Source: Alteromonas australica
GTDB lineage: Bacteria > Pseudomonadota > Gammaproteobacteria > Enterobacterales > Alteromonadaceae
NCBI RefSeq assembly: GCF_000730385.1
Contig: NZ_CP008849.1
Coordinates: forward strand, 1,488,001 to 1,552,000
Direction of reading: 5' to 3'
Length of the DNA: 64,000 nucleotides
Position numbers and translations under genes: made by a program
Part shown: positions 36,757-47,111 of the stretch, in pieces
How the letters are laid out: each line of letters begins with the position of its first letter
How positions within the stretch are numbered: position 1 is the first letter of the stretch
The notes under the pieces: model-generated
Told to the model about the DNA's origin: nothing
Seen by the model: only the letters and a program-made list of their open reading frames with translations
Databases searched by the model: none

Positions 36757-37848
36757 TTAGAGCGAGGAGGCCGCAATTACTTGGTTTCGTCCGCTGTCTT
36801 TTGCTTTATATAGCGCCTTATCTGCTTTAATTAGGGCATCGCTCAAGGAGGTGGATGGTGTTAATTCTGTTACACCTATGCTTATGGTTACATTACGGGT
36901 TTGGCCGTTGATGACCACGGGAGATTCATCGAGCAACTTACGCACTTGCTCGGCGGCAGACATTGCATTGGCTTCATCGGTTTCAGGGTAGATAAAGAGA
37001 AACTCTTCGCCGCCCCAACGAGATAACACGTCTTGACCACGTAGCCGACTATTTAGCTTGCCAGCTACACGTTTTAACACTTCATCACCCACTTCGTGAC
37101 CTAATGCATCGTTAATAGATTTAAATCTGTCAATGTCAGCGAGGGCAATGGCAAAAGGTTTTTTGCTTCTTTGTAATCGGCTGTATTCCTGTTCAAGCTG
37201 CTGTTGACCGCCGCGGCGATTAAGCAGGTGTGTCAGGGAGTCATGTAGGGCCTGCTTTTCAAACTTTTCACTTAAAAATACGGCGGTATCGTAACTTTTT
37301 TGACGGCTATATTCATAAAATGCAGATAAAAAAGACACCGTTAAAAATGAATAAAGTAAGCGAGTTTTAAATTCATAGGTATAGGTGGTTAGTAAGAGCG
37401 CATCATTTGGCGAGAACAGTAACGCCACTATAATGGCGGTAAAACCTGAAAGCGTGAAAAGTCCACGTCTAAACCCCGCGAAAAACATCGTCACTGGAGG
37501 CACAGTATAAATCCAAAGTGGGCCTGTGGAGGCATTTCCGCCGGTGATGATTAATGTAGCCATTAGCATCATTAAGCAGGTGATGAGCAAAGTGACAGAG
37601 ATGATTCTGCCTTTTGCCGTGCCTGAACTCACTTGCACAGCTTGAGAAAGCGCAAATAGAATGCTGGCAATAAAGAGGGTAAACGCCAAGGTGTGGTCTT
37701 GCGAGAATAACGCTCTAATGCCTAATACGAACGTAATTGAAGTGCCAACAGCAGAAAACAGATTGATTACAATGATGCGTCGATTTGTTTCATCATCGTA
37801 GTGGCGTTTCGTCCCTCTACTGACAAAGTGGTTAATGGCGTTTAGCAT
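36757..37848 (-). CDS. Membrane diguanylate cyclase (GGDEF)
   Basis: 363 aa. Five to six membrane spans fill residues 25-175 (no recognised named sensor), then a GGDEF domain from about 195. Active-site GGEEF is at 279-283, and the inhibitory I-site RxxD (RGQD, 270-273) lies exactly five residues upstream, so it should be an active, product-inhibited c-di-GMP synthase. It begins 7 bp after the pqiC stop, implying it is the fourth gene of a pqiABC operon. Confidence 0.93.
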   Translation of the reverse strand: MLNAINHFVSRGTKRHYDDETNRRIIVINLFSAVGTSITFVLGIRALFSQDHTLAFTLFIASILFALSQAVQVSSGTAKGRIISVTLLITCLMMLMATLIITGGNASTGPLWIYTVPPVTMFFAGFRRGLFTLSGFTAIIVALLFSPNDALLLTTYTYEFKTRLLYSFLTVSFLSAFYEYSRQKSYDTAVFLSEKFEKQALHDSLTHLLNRRGGQQQLEQEYSRLQRSKKPFAIALADIDRFKSINDALGHEVGDEVLKRVAGKLNSRLRGQDVLSRWGGEEFLFIYPETDEANAMSAAEQVRKLLDESPVVINGQTRNVTISIGVTELTPSTSLSDALIKADKALYKAKDSGRNQVIAASSL

Positions 37849-37855
37849 ACAGGTT

Positions 37856-38470
37856 TTAACTTCTATCCATATTTGCCGCTATCTCAACCGCCAACTGGCC
37901 TATAGCGTGCCGCATTGTTTTAACGCTCGCTTCAAATCCATCACTGCTAAGTGGCAACGTAATATAAAAATGGTCGCTGACGTTGGTTTCATCGATGAAT
38001 TTTATAAAAAACTCACCTCGCAGAATAATATCGCCATTGTAGGTGGCAATGAAATCATCAATTCGTAGTGTTATGTAGCCGTTCACGTCTTCGGCCCCCA
38101 TCGCATGGGTAATGAGATCCACATTTTGATTACGCAGCGCGTCACGCAATGACTTAGTAAGGCCTTCCTCTACAGGCTCTGCCCAAAAGTGTTCACTGGC
38201 AATGTGAATACCGGTTTCTGAGGTTTGTACTACCAAGCCACGTTGTTTCAAATAATCGGGTAGCACTATTTTATTTAGTATAGCCACTGAGGGCGTCGAA
38301 GTTGTGGCCGGGGGCGTCGTCGAGGTATCGTGCAATAAATAATACGATAAGGGCTGACTAGAGGAAGAACAGCCTACAAAGAATAAAGAAACAAACGCCA
38401 GCCCAAGTAGTCGAAAAGCGGTGCTTCGCGTGTTAGCAATAAATACACTGTTTATGTGTTTTGACGTCAT
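37856..38470 (-). CDS. pqiC: PqiC-type auxiliary lipoprotein
   Basis: 204 aa from ATG 38470. Signal peptide with lipobox LFFVGC (acylated Cys34), ABC-type transport auxiliary (YmbA/PqiC) domain. In E. coli PqiC is an outer-membrane lipoprotein docking the PqiB needle. A GTG at 38482, immediately after the pqiB stop, would add four residues and is a possible coupled start. Third gene of pqiABC. Confidence 0.85.
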   Translation of the reverse strand: MTSKHINSVFIANTRSTAFRLLGLAFVSLFFVGCSSSSQPLSYYLLHDTSTTPPATTSTPSVAILNKIVLPDYLKQRGLVVQTSETGIHIASEHFWAEPVEEGLTKSLRDALRNQNVDLITHAMGAEDVNGYITLRIDDFIATYNGDIILRGEFFIKFIDETNVSDHFYITLPLSSDGFEASVKTMRHAIGQLAVEIAANMDRS

Positions 38471-38482
38471 GTTTATACTCAC

Positions 38483-40117
38483 TTAGCGCTTCGCTTTAGG
38501 CTCAATGTCACTGCTGTTCGAATCGGTAAAAATAAGGCTGTTAGGCGATTGATTTAACTTTTGAAGAACGGGTTGCAAGTTTCGCATCGTGTCTTGCATG
38601 GCATCTACCGTTTCTTTTATTTCGGTTTTACTCAGGCCACCGTCGCTGTAATTTTTCAGTAAACTGTCAAGACTGACCAGTACTTGATTCAAGTTATTGT
38701 TGAGCTGTTTGGCATCAATGTCGGCAATAAGTAAATCGAAGTCGTCACTCGCAGTTTCTACGGATTGTGCGGCAAGTTTCATATCCTCTACGGCAACCAA
38801 TACATTATCGACCATATCACCAAGTGGAAGCTGATTTATCTTATCTAAAATAGCATCTGCTTTTTGGGTTAGCTGGGTAAATTCATTCGACACCGTGGGA
38901 ATCACTTCATAGCCGTTAATTCTTGTTATTTCCGTGCTTCCCGTTGGCTTGGCTACGTGTTGTAAGTCCACATAGAGACCGCCTGTAAGTACATTGCCCA
39001 TTCTTAGTGTGGCACGTAAATCTTTCCTCAGCCAATTTCGCATCGTTTCCTGAATTGCGTACAAGCCTTCTTGGGTATCAGGTTGACGAACCTTTCCTGG
39101 GTAAATATTAATGAGGACAGGAATAGGATAGTCGCGCTCTAAAATATTGCCTTCAACGGCAGGAAATGAGTTGATGGCGGTGACATTGCCAATTTCAATG
39201 CCACGATATTCTACCGGCGCGCCCACGGTCAGCCCGCGTACACTTTCATCAATGAGTAACAAGTATTCAGCGGCTAACTTATAGCGGGCATTAGACGCTG
39301 AGGCGGCATCTTCATATACAGTAAAAAATGCATTATCTACCACTCTTTCTCCCGTGGGAACGCCTTCGGGAATGCCAAAGGTAATACCATTTGCCAATAG
39401 CGTTTCTAAACTACCGGTTTGCATCTTAACGCCGCTAGATTCAAGCAGAAGCTTCACGCCACTCACATCCCAAAAGCGGGTATTTTCGGTAATCAGTTTA
39501 TGATACGGCGCTTCAATAAAGGCATCGTAATACACTACACGTTCTTCAATATTAAATACCGCGTCTTCAAACTCGCCCACTTTAAAACCTTTGTAAATGA
39601 TGGGGTCGCCGGGCTTATAGGCAAACTCATCATCGCTTTTTAAAATAAGATGAAGTCCAGGGGTGCCTGGTGGGGTAACCGGGGGGCGCTCTAATGCAAC
39701 AAAGTGCAGTTTTTCTTTGCCTGTATCATCGGCCGACATCGCAATATAACTGCCTGATAAAAGTGTATTGAGCCCAGACACTTCTGAAAAGCTAATGCGA
39801 GGGGCAACAACCCAAAATTCAGTATTTTCAGTGAGCAGATGTGCGGCATTTGCATCAATTCTCGCCGTCACTAAAACCCCTTCGAGATCGGGCTTAAGCG
39901 TGATCTTCTTCACTTGGCCAATTTCGAGGTCTTTCACCTTTATGGGGGTTTTATTAACCTCAATGCCCGTTGCAGATTGCACCTCTAACGTAATAAGAGG
40001 GCCTTGATTCTTCCATTGGTAATACACCATCCAGCCACCGATGAGCACCACCAAAATAGGGATGATCCAAATCCGTGAAATGGAAGTGGTAGATTTAACC
40101 TTAGCGTCTTGGGTCAT
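38483..40117 (-). CDS. pqiB: Intermembrane transport protein PqiB (MCE domains)
   Basis: 544 aa, matching the roughly 546-aa E. coli protein. One N-terminal membrane span (about 13-32), three MlaD/MCE domains in tandem (starting near residues 40, 157 and 285), and a C-terminal coiled-coil segment (about 430-530). PqiB forms a periplasmic tunnel for lipid traffic between membranes. Its ATG overlaps the pqiA stop by 4 bp. Confidence 0.94.
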   Translation of the reverse strand: MTQDAKVKSTTSISRIWIIPILVVLIGGWMVYYQWKNQGPLITLEVQSATGIEVNKTPIKVKDLEIGQVKKITLKPDLEGVLVTARIDANAAHLLTENTEFWVVAPRISFSEVSGLNTLLSGSYIAMSADDTGKEKLHFVALERPPVTPPGTPGLHLILKSDDEFAYKPGDPIIYKGFKVGEFEDAVFNIEERVVYYDAFIEAPYHKLITENTRFWDVSGVKLLLESSGVKMQTGSLETLLANGITFGIPEGVPTGERVVDNAFFTVYEDAASASNARYKLAAEYLLLIDESVRGLTVGAPVEYRGIEIGNVTAINSFPAVEGNILERDYPIPVLINIYPGKVRQPDTQEGLYAIQETMRNWLRKDLRATLRMGNVLTGGLYVDLQHVAKPTGSTEITRINGYEVIPTVSNEFTQLTQKADAILDKINQLPLGDMVDNVLVAVEDMKLAAQSVETASDDFDLLIADIDAKQLNNNLNQVLVSLDSLLKNYSDGGLSKTEIKETVDAMQDTMRNLQPVLQKLNQSPNSLIFTDSNSSDIEPKAKR

Positions 40118-41256
40118 TGTTGTTTTTTCCAGGGCTGCCAGATTAACCGCGAGTCAAATGTCATGGCGGCTATCATTGTTACAAATACCACAGCACAAAA
40201 GGCTAGCGCAGCTTGGCCAGGGTATATAGAGAGGGTGTTTCCCATTTGTATTAGCGCGACAAGCACCGCAACCACAAAAACGTCAATCATAGACCAACGA
40301 CCGATCGCTTCTGTTGCGCGATAGTATCGAACACGTAGTAATTGAGAGTTTGTTTTTTGTCGTTGCACTGAATAATTAAGCCAGGCCAAAATGATAATTT
40401 TTGCCACGGGCACGATGACACTGGCAATCAGAATAATCAGTGCCACAGGGTAAGACCCTGACTCCCATAGAGAAATGACACCGCCTATAATGGTATTAGG
40501 TGTTTCCTGCCCAAAAAGTTCAGTATACATGATTGGCAGTACATTGGCTGGAATGTAAAGCAAGCAGGCCGTAAACAGGAGTGCCCAGGTTCGCTGGATG
40601 CTGGCGTTTGCTTGTGCTTGACTTAAAGGTTTGGGGGAGGGCGCTTCACCTTGACGAAGCCAAAGTGCAAATCGGGTGGTATCAAATTGAGCAATACTGA
40701 TTGCAGTAAAGGCACTAAAACCAATAAAGGCATAGAACGACATACCAATGGACACATCCGCCAATTCTGTAATTTTAATTAAGCTAACGAGCGTACCCAC
40801 CAAAAATATTTCGGCCATGCTCCAAGGTAAAAGGGCTTTGACTAGCTGAAACACGCGCGGTAGATAAAAGGGCTTATGATTGTTAAGTTGCGCTAGCGCT
40901 AGCACGATTAAACCTATGAGTACGGCGCCGGGTAGCAGTACGGTCGCTAAGCTGGTAATAATAGCTAAAGACAGATAATCGTGTTCTATTAACACGGTAA
41001 TCCCCGAGGGTAAGTCGATGCTGTGTTTTTGCCCACTGGCCTTAAAGGTGAGAAAATTAAACGGTAACGACAATAGCAAAAACATTAAGGCGCTGAACGC
41101 AAACGCTAACACCTTCTCTGTACCGTTATGCTTATAAGCAATGAGCGTGTGATGACAAACAGGGCACACTGCGCGCTGTTTATGCTCCAAAGATGGAATC
41201 TTTACTTCGGTATGGCACTGTTCACAGACCAATGCTAAAGAATCATGATTTTTCAT
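40114..41256 (-). CDS. pqiA: Paraquat-inducible protein PqiA
   Basis: 380 aa inner-membrane protein. Cys pairs CxxC at 11/14 and 31/34 form a rubredoxin-like zinc ribbon. Multiple membrane spans form two PqiA repeats (YebS/PqiA family). Partner of PqiB in envelope lipid transport. E. coli pqi is induced by superoxide generators, and no SoxS box can be confirmed here. First gene of the operon, divergent from a membrane protein gene across 145 bp. Confidence 0.93.
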   Translation of the reverse strand: MKNHDSLALVCEQCHTEVKIPSLEHKQRAVCPVCHHTLIAYKHNGTEKVLAFAFSALMFLLLSLPFNFLTFKASGQKHSIDLPSGITVLIEHDYLSLAIITSLATVLLPGAVLIGLIVLALAQLNNHKPFYLPRVFQLVKALLPWSMAEIFLVGTLVSLIKITELADVSIGMSFYAFIGFSAFTAISIAQFDTTRFALWLRQGEAPSPKPLSQAQANASIQRTWALLFTACLLYIPANVLPIMYTELFGQETPNTIIGGVISLWESGSYPVALIILIASVIVPVAKIIILAWLNYSVQRQKTNSQLLRVRYYRATEAIGRWSMIDVFVVAVLVALIQMGNTLSIYPGQAALAFCAVVFVTMIAAMTFDSRLIWQPWKKQQ

Positions 41257-41401
41257 AGTATTAATTTACTATGTCCGGCAAATAATATATCAAAGGTATA
41301 ACACACTGATTTTTAGTGTTTACAGAATAGCGTATTGTGCGTCGGTCGGGAAGTACACGCACTAGCTTGTTGCAAGGCAACATCATAATAAGAATATAAA
41401 A

Positions 41402-42520
41402 ATGAAAAATACGGAAACGATACAGCACTTTATTAAACAAAAGAGAAGGCAAGGGGAGCGTTTTGTTACCAAGCGAAATCTTGGTTTAGTGCGCTTTTGG
41501 CGCAGCCTCCTATTCCCGCAGCGGTGCTATTTCATTGCGACTGCCATGTTTTTGGCTTTGTTTTTATTTGATTTAGATAGCTTCCTTTATCAGTTTGTTA
41601 TGTTTAGTTTTGTGCTGGTGGGGTTGGCGAAGGAAGTGTGGCCCAGATTTATGTTGGCGTGGCACAGCTTACCAGGGAAAGCCTTCGTGCTGTTTATCTA
41701 TGCGGTGATTGCAAATTTTGCACTGGCATCTGCAGGAGGGTTGGTGAATGAGATTACGGGTATCTCGGCCAACGCATTGCCCTATAGTCACAACCTAGCA
41801 CTGATATTAATGTTGCCCAGCTGGTTTTTTATCACCACGGTAATCGCACTTTTGATGATTACCTTGCTAACGCCCGTTTATTTGTTTTTACTGTTACTGT
41901 TGAAACCGATGGGGTTGCATAAACTTTGGCACGCGCCCAATTATCGATTTGTGTTTACCACGGCGTTAGTGCGGTATTTGTGGACGGCGGCACTTTTTTT
42001 CAAAGCCATTCTTATTGCTACGCAATTTGGCGTGTTCGGCCAATTCTCATGCATAGACGATCACAGTGTCGTGATAGGAAGTGAGTGTGAACCCGCTAAT
42101 GAAGTGGTGCTTGTCGGCGATCCCGCTACCGCAGAAACCTCGGCTCCCCTTCAACTGCCCCTTCAGCCTGGCGTGGAAGAAAAAGACCCTAAACACCCTT
42201 CGCTTAGTATGGAAAAGATAATCAGTGAGCTGAATGACTCAGAAGATGTTTCTGACGTCGAGCTTGGTGAGCTAATTGTCAATGCAACAAAACGTGCGCA
42301 AGCGTTTCGACAAGGACAGTTACTATTATTAGCTGCGTTTATTTACCGCTACGAGGCTGACACCCGCTCGCGCTGCGCACATGTTGAAAACAGTCGAGTT
42401 ATTGAAATAAATGACTATGAAATTTTGCAAATTACGACAACAGAATCTGAATTAGGCTATGAATACAAAGTTATTCCGTGTGATTCAGCGGCAATAGGGA
42501 AAGGTAAAGTCGAAGGGTAG
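41402..42520 (+). CDS. Multi-span membrane protein of unknown function
   Basis: 372 aa. A basic N-terminus (1-35) is followed by about five hydrophobic segments (roughly 43-60, 62-78, 96-115, 138-170, 193-212), then an acidic soluble C-terminal half with two Cys pairs (CIDDHSVVIGSEC; CAHVEN...VIPC) that could form disulfides if exported. No family is recognised. The stop is 115 bp before the large metalloprotease gene, with no strong terminator between, so co-expression is possible. Confidence 0.8.
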   Translation: MKNTETIQHFIKQKRRQGERFVTKRNLGLVRFWRSLLFPQRCYFIATAMFLALFLFDLDSFLYQFVMFSFVLVGLAKEVWPRFMLAWHSLPGKAFVLFIYAVIANFALASAGGLVNEITGISANALPYSHNLALILMLPSWFFITTVIALLMITLLTPVYLFLLLLLKPMGLHKLWHAPNYRFVFTTALVRYLWTAALFFKAILIATQFGVFGQFSCIDDHSVVIGSECEPANEVVLVGDPATAETSAPLQLPLQPGVEEKDPKHPSLSMEKIISELNDSEDVSDVELGELIVNATKRAQAFRQGQLLLLAAFIYRYEADTRSRCAHVENSRVIEINDYEILQITTTESELGYEYKVIPCDSAAIGKGKVEG

Positions 42521-42635
42521 GGGCGTAGACACAACACCCCCTAAATTCACTGGCTGGTTAATTTTGTTATTGATTTTTCGCGTTTTTTGCTCTAGCTTCA
42601 CCCTATCAAAGGGACTCAATTAAAAGGAATTAAAC

Positions 42636-45600
42636 GTGAAATACGTGTATTTTGCGCTCGTCTTCGCGATGTGGGTGATACAACCTGTCGCAGCTAAAAC
42701 TCAATTGTTTACGTCGTACTCAAATCAGCTAGACGAAAAAAGCGTGTCTAGCTTTTCTCATATTTCTGTTCACACTAAGCACCTCTTTTCAGCAGCTACC
42801 CTCGACGTTGATGCACTCAAAAGATTGCAGAAAGGCGATGCCCTGTTAATGAACCTGCCAGACGAGGCAGTTGAAAGTCAGGTGGTTAATATTGTAAAAG
42901 GCGCGAGCGGTTCGCGTCATATTATCCTTCGCTCTTATGTAGGTGGTTTACCGGTATCATCGGTGATCACGCTAGGTGAAAGCGCCATCCGTTTAGAGTT
43001 GGTGACCTCACATGGCCTCTTGTCGGGTTTGGGGTCTGAAGCTGGTGTTGTATTGAGCAACCCAAGCGAAGTCTTTCATGCAAAAGGGTTTACTCAAGAT
43101 GATTTTATCGTAGCGCCTACTATTCAGAATGGTAAAAACACCGTTTTATCCCAAGGTGTTATGTCTGCACAACAAGAACACTCAGCTATAGATGAATCGC
43201 TCCAACGTCATGCTTCACAGGACGACGAAGCAATCATGAAAGCCGTCTCAACTGAGACGGGCGAAATTGCTTATATTGATGTGTTATTTGTTTACTCTAA
43301 CAATGTCACTGACGTCATTGATGATATTCACACTACCATCGACCATTTTATTGCCTATACCAATCAAGCGTTTGAAGATTCAGGTATTTTTGCGAAAGTC
43401 AGGTTTAAAGGTTCGGTAGCAGTGGACTATGATTATGCAAATGGCTCTGATGCCTTAGATGACCTTTCTCAAGGTAACCCCCCATTCGAGGAAATTGATG
43501 TACACCGCTATCAATTCGGGGCAGATGCGGTGGCGCTGCTCACACCGAATTTAACCGGTGATTCTTCAGCCGGTATCGCATTCCAAAACGGTCATATCAA
43601 ATATTCCGGTGCAAATAGCATGTACAGCCAGTCTGATGTTGATTCATCGGCGTCTACGTTTGCACATGAACTTGGGCATAACCTTGGTTTAGGGCACTCT
43701 CGCCCTCAAGGGGAGACAGGATCAGACTTTGATTACGGTGTTGGGTATCGCATTCCCATCCCAGATGGCGTTGGCTTCAGTACTATCATGTCTTATTGGA
43801 TTGGCAATACCAGTGAAGTTCCTTATTTCTCAAACCCAGCAAAGCTGTGTGGGGAACTCCCGTGTGGGGTATCTAAAACAGATGCCAACTATGGCGCGGA
43901 TGCGGTAGCAGCGGTTAATGCAGTGCGCCATATTGTTTCTGCTTACGTAGATGAAAATACGGTTCGCACTCCCTTTGCTGATGCGTTAAGTAATGTCTCA
44001 GACAGTAATTTACGACAATGTTTAGAAAGCATGAATCATGAGGGGTACGGTTTCGCTGAACAGCTCACTTCGTTGTGGTGTTATGACCCAGTCACGTCCT
44101 TATCGGGGCTAGAGAGTTTTACCAACCTTGATTATATTTCTATTAACCAATTGCAAGCCACTGACCTATCTGCACTCGCCAGCCTTACTAAGCTGACTAA
44201 CTTGGCCCTTTATGACGTCATCGCCACCGATTTTTCGTCGCTCTCTTCTCTTACTGGGTTAAAACAATTGCGTATTGGTGGGAACAATTTTGACAACGAT
44301 GCCGCTACCATCTTACAAGACCTACCTCAATTAGAAGAACTGCTTTTAGATAGCGAAAATCTGACTTCACTACCCGATACTTTTGGGTCGGCAACCTTAT
44401 CAGATGTCACCATTAATGCGCCTATTACTTCGTTAGGCGGCCTATCGAAGGCAAAGGCGTTGCATTACCTTAAAATTGAAAGTGACGGGCTTGGCAGTCT
44501 TCCGTCTACCCTTGATTGGCCTATGTTGGAAACGTTAAGGTTATTTGATATCTCCATCGACGATGTGTCTTTTGTTCAAGGTTTTCCCAATCTTACTTCT
44601 TTAGAGATTGCGCGCTCAACACTTTCTTCTATTGACGCAATAGCGCAGCTTCATGGGCTAACATCACTTTCCCTTTATGACAACAATATAGACGATATTG
44701 GCGCGCTAGCGTCTTTGACAAGCCTGGTTAAGTTGAATATTGCCTTTAACCCAATAACCGACTTTTCAGCTATTGCAGGGCTAGTAAACTTAAAGGAACT
44801 AGATGCGGGTACATACTTTGCGGGTAACATTCATAGTTGGGCCGAGTTAAAAGAAATAACCACATTAGAGTCACTTACACTTTACGGTGTTAGTGCCAGT
44901 GCCATTCCTTATATCAGTGCGAGCAACTCAACACTCACTTCACTGTCACTATACGACGTGAATGCTGTGGATCTATCTCGTTTTTTTAGCGCGTTTCGAT
45001 TAAGAAGCCTTTCTTTGTATTCGGCTTCAGATGCTACGTTTTATTGCTGGCAAATTAATTACCTTCGTACACTTCTCTCAGGCAATGCCTATTTAGATTT
45101 TGATTGTTCAACAGACGATGACAGCAACGATTTTGACCAAGACGGTATCAGTAACATTGATGAATTATCTGCGGGCACCAACCCTACTGAAAATGATCTG
45201 AACCCTTCGGTGATCCAGTTTGATGTATCAAGCCTGACATTTTTTGAGGTGAAAAATACGACATCCTACACGGGTGTGGTAAGACGTACGGGCAACTCTG
45301 CATTAACTGCAAGTGTCGACATTGCAACATCAGGTGGCACGGCAACCTTTTACAATGACTATTATGGACCCAACGAAACACTCGAATTTTCAAAGGGCGA
45401 GAATGCACTGCAGTTTAGCCTAAACATCTACGATGACGTTAAAATTGAAGGTGAAGAAACCTTTCAAATAACGCTAACAGATGCGGTAGATGCTCAACTA
45501 GGTGAGTTGGACACTATCGATGTGAGCATAAACGATAATAAAGATGGAAGTGACTTTGAAGTTGATAGTGGCGATAGTGGTACGCCATCTATCGGTTGGG

Positions 45601-47090
45601 ATACCTTATTTGAGTCGGCCTTTAATCAGAACGGTGCTATTGAAATTGTGCTCAACCGCCCGGTAGGACTTGAGGGGGCATTTTCTGTGGAAATTTCACC
45701 CTTAGCGCTTACAGACGCCTCTGAAGATACCTTCACATTAGCGCAAACCAAAATTGAATTTGCAGGTTCAGATTCATTTAGAACGGTTACGTTAAATTAT
45801 GATGTATTGGAGGATGAATTTGAAAACCGCTATATCGTCTTGCGCTTGGTTAACCCTGAAGGTGTGCTGGTTAACCCAGCAAACGGTGCGTTAACCGTTG
45901 AGATAAACAACGAAGAATCTATTCAACGTCAAATTAATTTTGAAAAAGGCTATCAACTGACTTTTGAAAATGACGGAGAATTACAACTAAAACTGGTGAG
46001 AAACGCCACCGATAGCGAGTCTCGTACCGTCACAATAGTGACTAATAATGGCACGGCATCGGAAAATGATGACTTTAGTTTGCCTGAGAGCACGGTGACA
46101 TTTGCGCCGAACGATACCGAAAAATTAGTGACTTTCACCATTCATGATGACGATGAGGCGGAAGAAAATGAATATGTAACATTAAGGTTAGATGGCTTAC
46201 CTTCAAATTTGTACGGTGATTTTCGAATGACAGTCATTGAAATAACAGATAACGATTCAGAAACTGGTGTGGTGTCTTTTGATACTGCGGCCTCAACAGT
46301 AAACGAAGCTGATGGCACTTTTACTATCAATGTGTATCGTGAGGGGAGCATTGCCGGACCTCTTGCGATTGATGTTCGAACGCAAGTAGGGTCAGCTTCA
46401 GGCGACGATTTCACCGCCATTGAGCAAGTTGTTTATTTTGAAGAGAATCAGACTATCGCAGAAATACAGGTAGCCATTATTGATGATGCTATCGAAGAAG
46501 AAGATGAATCGTTAAGTATTGTTATCGATGCGGATGATAAGCACTTGGGAAGCATAACGACACATACAGTGACTATCGAAGACAACGATGAGGTAACGGG
46601 GGTTATCGGGTTCAGTGAAAGTGAGATTGAGGTAGATGAGTCTGCCGGTGAGGTAAGCATAGCATTGACCCGCACTGGCGGTGATTCAGGTGTGAGAGTG
46701 GTTACTGTGTATGCCTACGAAAATAATGCCAATTTGAGTGACTTTGCGTTTACCACACAAGAAGTGGAGTTTGCCGATGGTGAAACATCAAAATCTGTGA
46801 TGGTGTCGATTTCTGAAGACACATTAGAAGAAGGCGCGGAAAACTTTATGCTTGAGATAACCAGCGCTAGTCCAGACGTAGTATCAGCACCGGGCCGAAT
46901 TATTATTACTATCATAGATAATGATACGACCAGTGATGGCGGTGATGATGATGGCGGCAACGACTATGGCGGTGATTTCAGCGGAGGTAACGATGCCGTT
47001 AGCGGCGGCTCAGGTGGCGGCAGCACTAGCTACGGGTTGATCATGCTGATGTTGGTCGTGCTTGTTAGGCAAAGACGTGTAAAAACCTAA
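42636..47090 (+). CDS. Secreted metalloprotease with LRR, Calx-beta and GlyGly-CTERM
   Basis: 1484 aa. Signal peptide about 1-20; propeptide-like region to about 190; reprolysin-type zincin domain with HELGHNLGLGH (344-354) and a Met-turn in TIMSYW near 386; leucine-rich repeats with LxxLxxL spacing (about 465-815); a Ca-binding DQDGISNIDE segment (about 838-847); about five Calx-beta repeats (860-1420); a Gly/Asp-rich linker; and the C-terminal GGGS, hydrophobic helix, RQRR tail of GlyGly-CTERM proteins. Expected to leave by type II secretion and be processed by rhombosortase (family knowledge). An adhesive or host/particle-degrading exoenzyme is inferred. Confidence 0.9.
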   Translation: MKYVYFALVFAMWVIQPVAAKTQLFTSYSNQLDEKSVSSFSHISVHTKHLFSAATLDVDALKRLQKGDALLMNLPDEAVESQVVNIVKGASGSRHIILRSYVGGLPVSSVITLGESAIRLELVTSHGLLSGLGSEAGVVLSNPSEVFHAKGFTQDDFIVAPTIQNGKNTVLSQGVMSAQQEHSAIDESLQRHASQDDEAIMKAVSTETGEIAYIDVLFVYSNNVTDVIDDIHTTIDHFIAYTNQAFEDSGIFAKVRFKGSVAVDYDYANGSDALDDLSQGNPPFEEIDVHRYQFGADAVALLTPNLTGDSSAGIAFQNGHIKYSGANSMYSQSDVDSSASTFAHELGHNLGLGHSRPQGETGSDFDYGVGYRIPIPDGVGFSTIMSYWIGNTSEVPYFSNPAKLCGELPCGVSKTDANYGADAVAAVNAVRHIVSAYVDENTVRTPFADALSNVSDSNLRQCLESMNHEGYGFAEQLTSLWCYDPVTSLSGLESFTNLDYISINQLQATDLSALASLTKLTNLALYDVIATDFSSLSSLTGLKQLRIGGNNFDNDAATILQDLPQLEELLLDSENLTSLPDTFGSATLSDVTINAPITSLGGLSKAKALHYLKIESDGLGSLPSTLDWPMLETLRLFDISIDDVSFVQGFPNLTSLEIARSTLSSIDAIAQLHGLTSLSLYDNNIDDIGALASLTSLVKLNIAFNPITDFSAIAGLVNLKELDAGTYFAGNIHSWAELKEITTLESLTLYGVSASAIPYISASNSTLTSLSLYDVNAVDLSRFFSAFRLRSLSLYSASDATFYCWQINYLRTLLSGNAYLDFDCSTDDDSNDFDQDGISNIDELSAGTNPTENDLNPSVIQFDVSSLTFFEVKNTTSYTGVVRRTGNSALTASVDIATSGGTATFYNDYYGPNETLEFSKGENALQFSLNIYDDVKIEGEETFQITLTDAVDAQLGELDTIDVSINDNKDGSDFEVDSGDSGTPSIGWDTLFESAFNQNGAIEIVLNRPVGLEGAFSVEISPLALTDASEDTFTLAQTKIEFAGSDSFRTVTLNYDVLEDEFENRYIVLRLVNPEGVLVNPANGALTVEINNEESIQRQINFEKGYQLTFENDGELQLKLVRNATDSESRTVTIVTNNGTASENDDFSLPESTVTFAPNDTEKLVTFTIHDDDEAEENEYVTLRLDGLPSNLYGDFRMTVIEITDNDSETGVVSFDTAASTVNEADGTFTINVYREGSIAGPLAIDVRTQVGSASGDDFTAIEQVVYFEENQTIAEIQVAIIDDAIEEEDESLSIVIDADDKHLGSITTHTVTIEDNDEVTGVIGFSESEIEVDESAGEVSIALTRTGGDSGVRVVTVYAYENNANLSDFAFTTQEVEFADGETSKSVMVSISEDTLEEGAENFMLEITSASPDVVSAPGRIIITIIDNDTTSDGGDDDGGNDYGGDFSGGNDAVSGGSGGGSTSYGLIMLMLVVLVRQRRVKT

Positions 47091-47111
47091 CTGAATAGGC
47101 CGCAACTTTCT

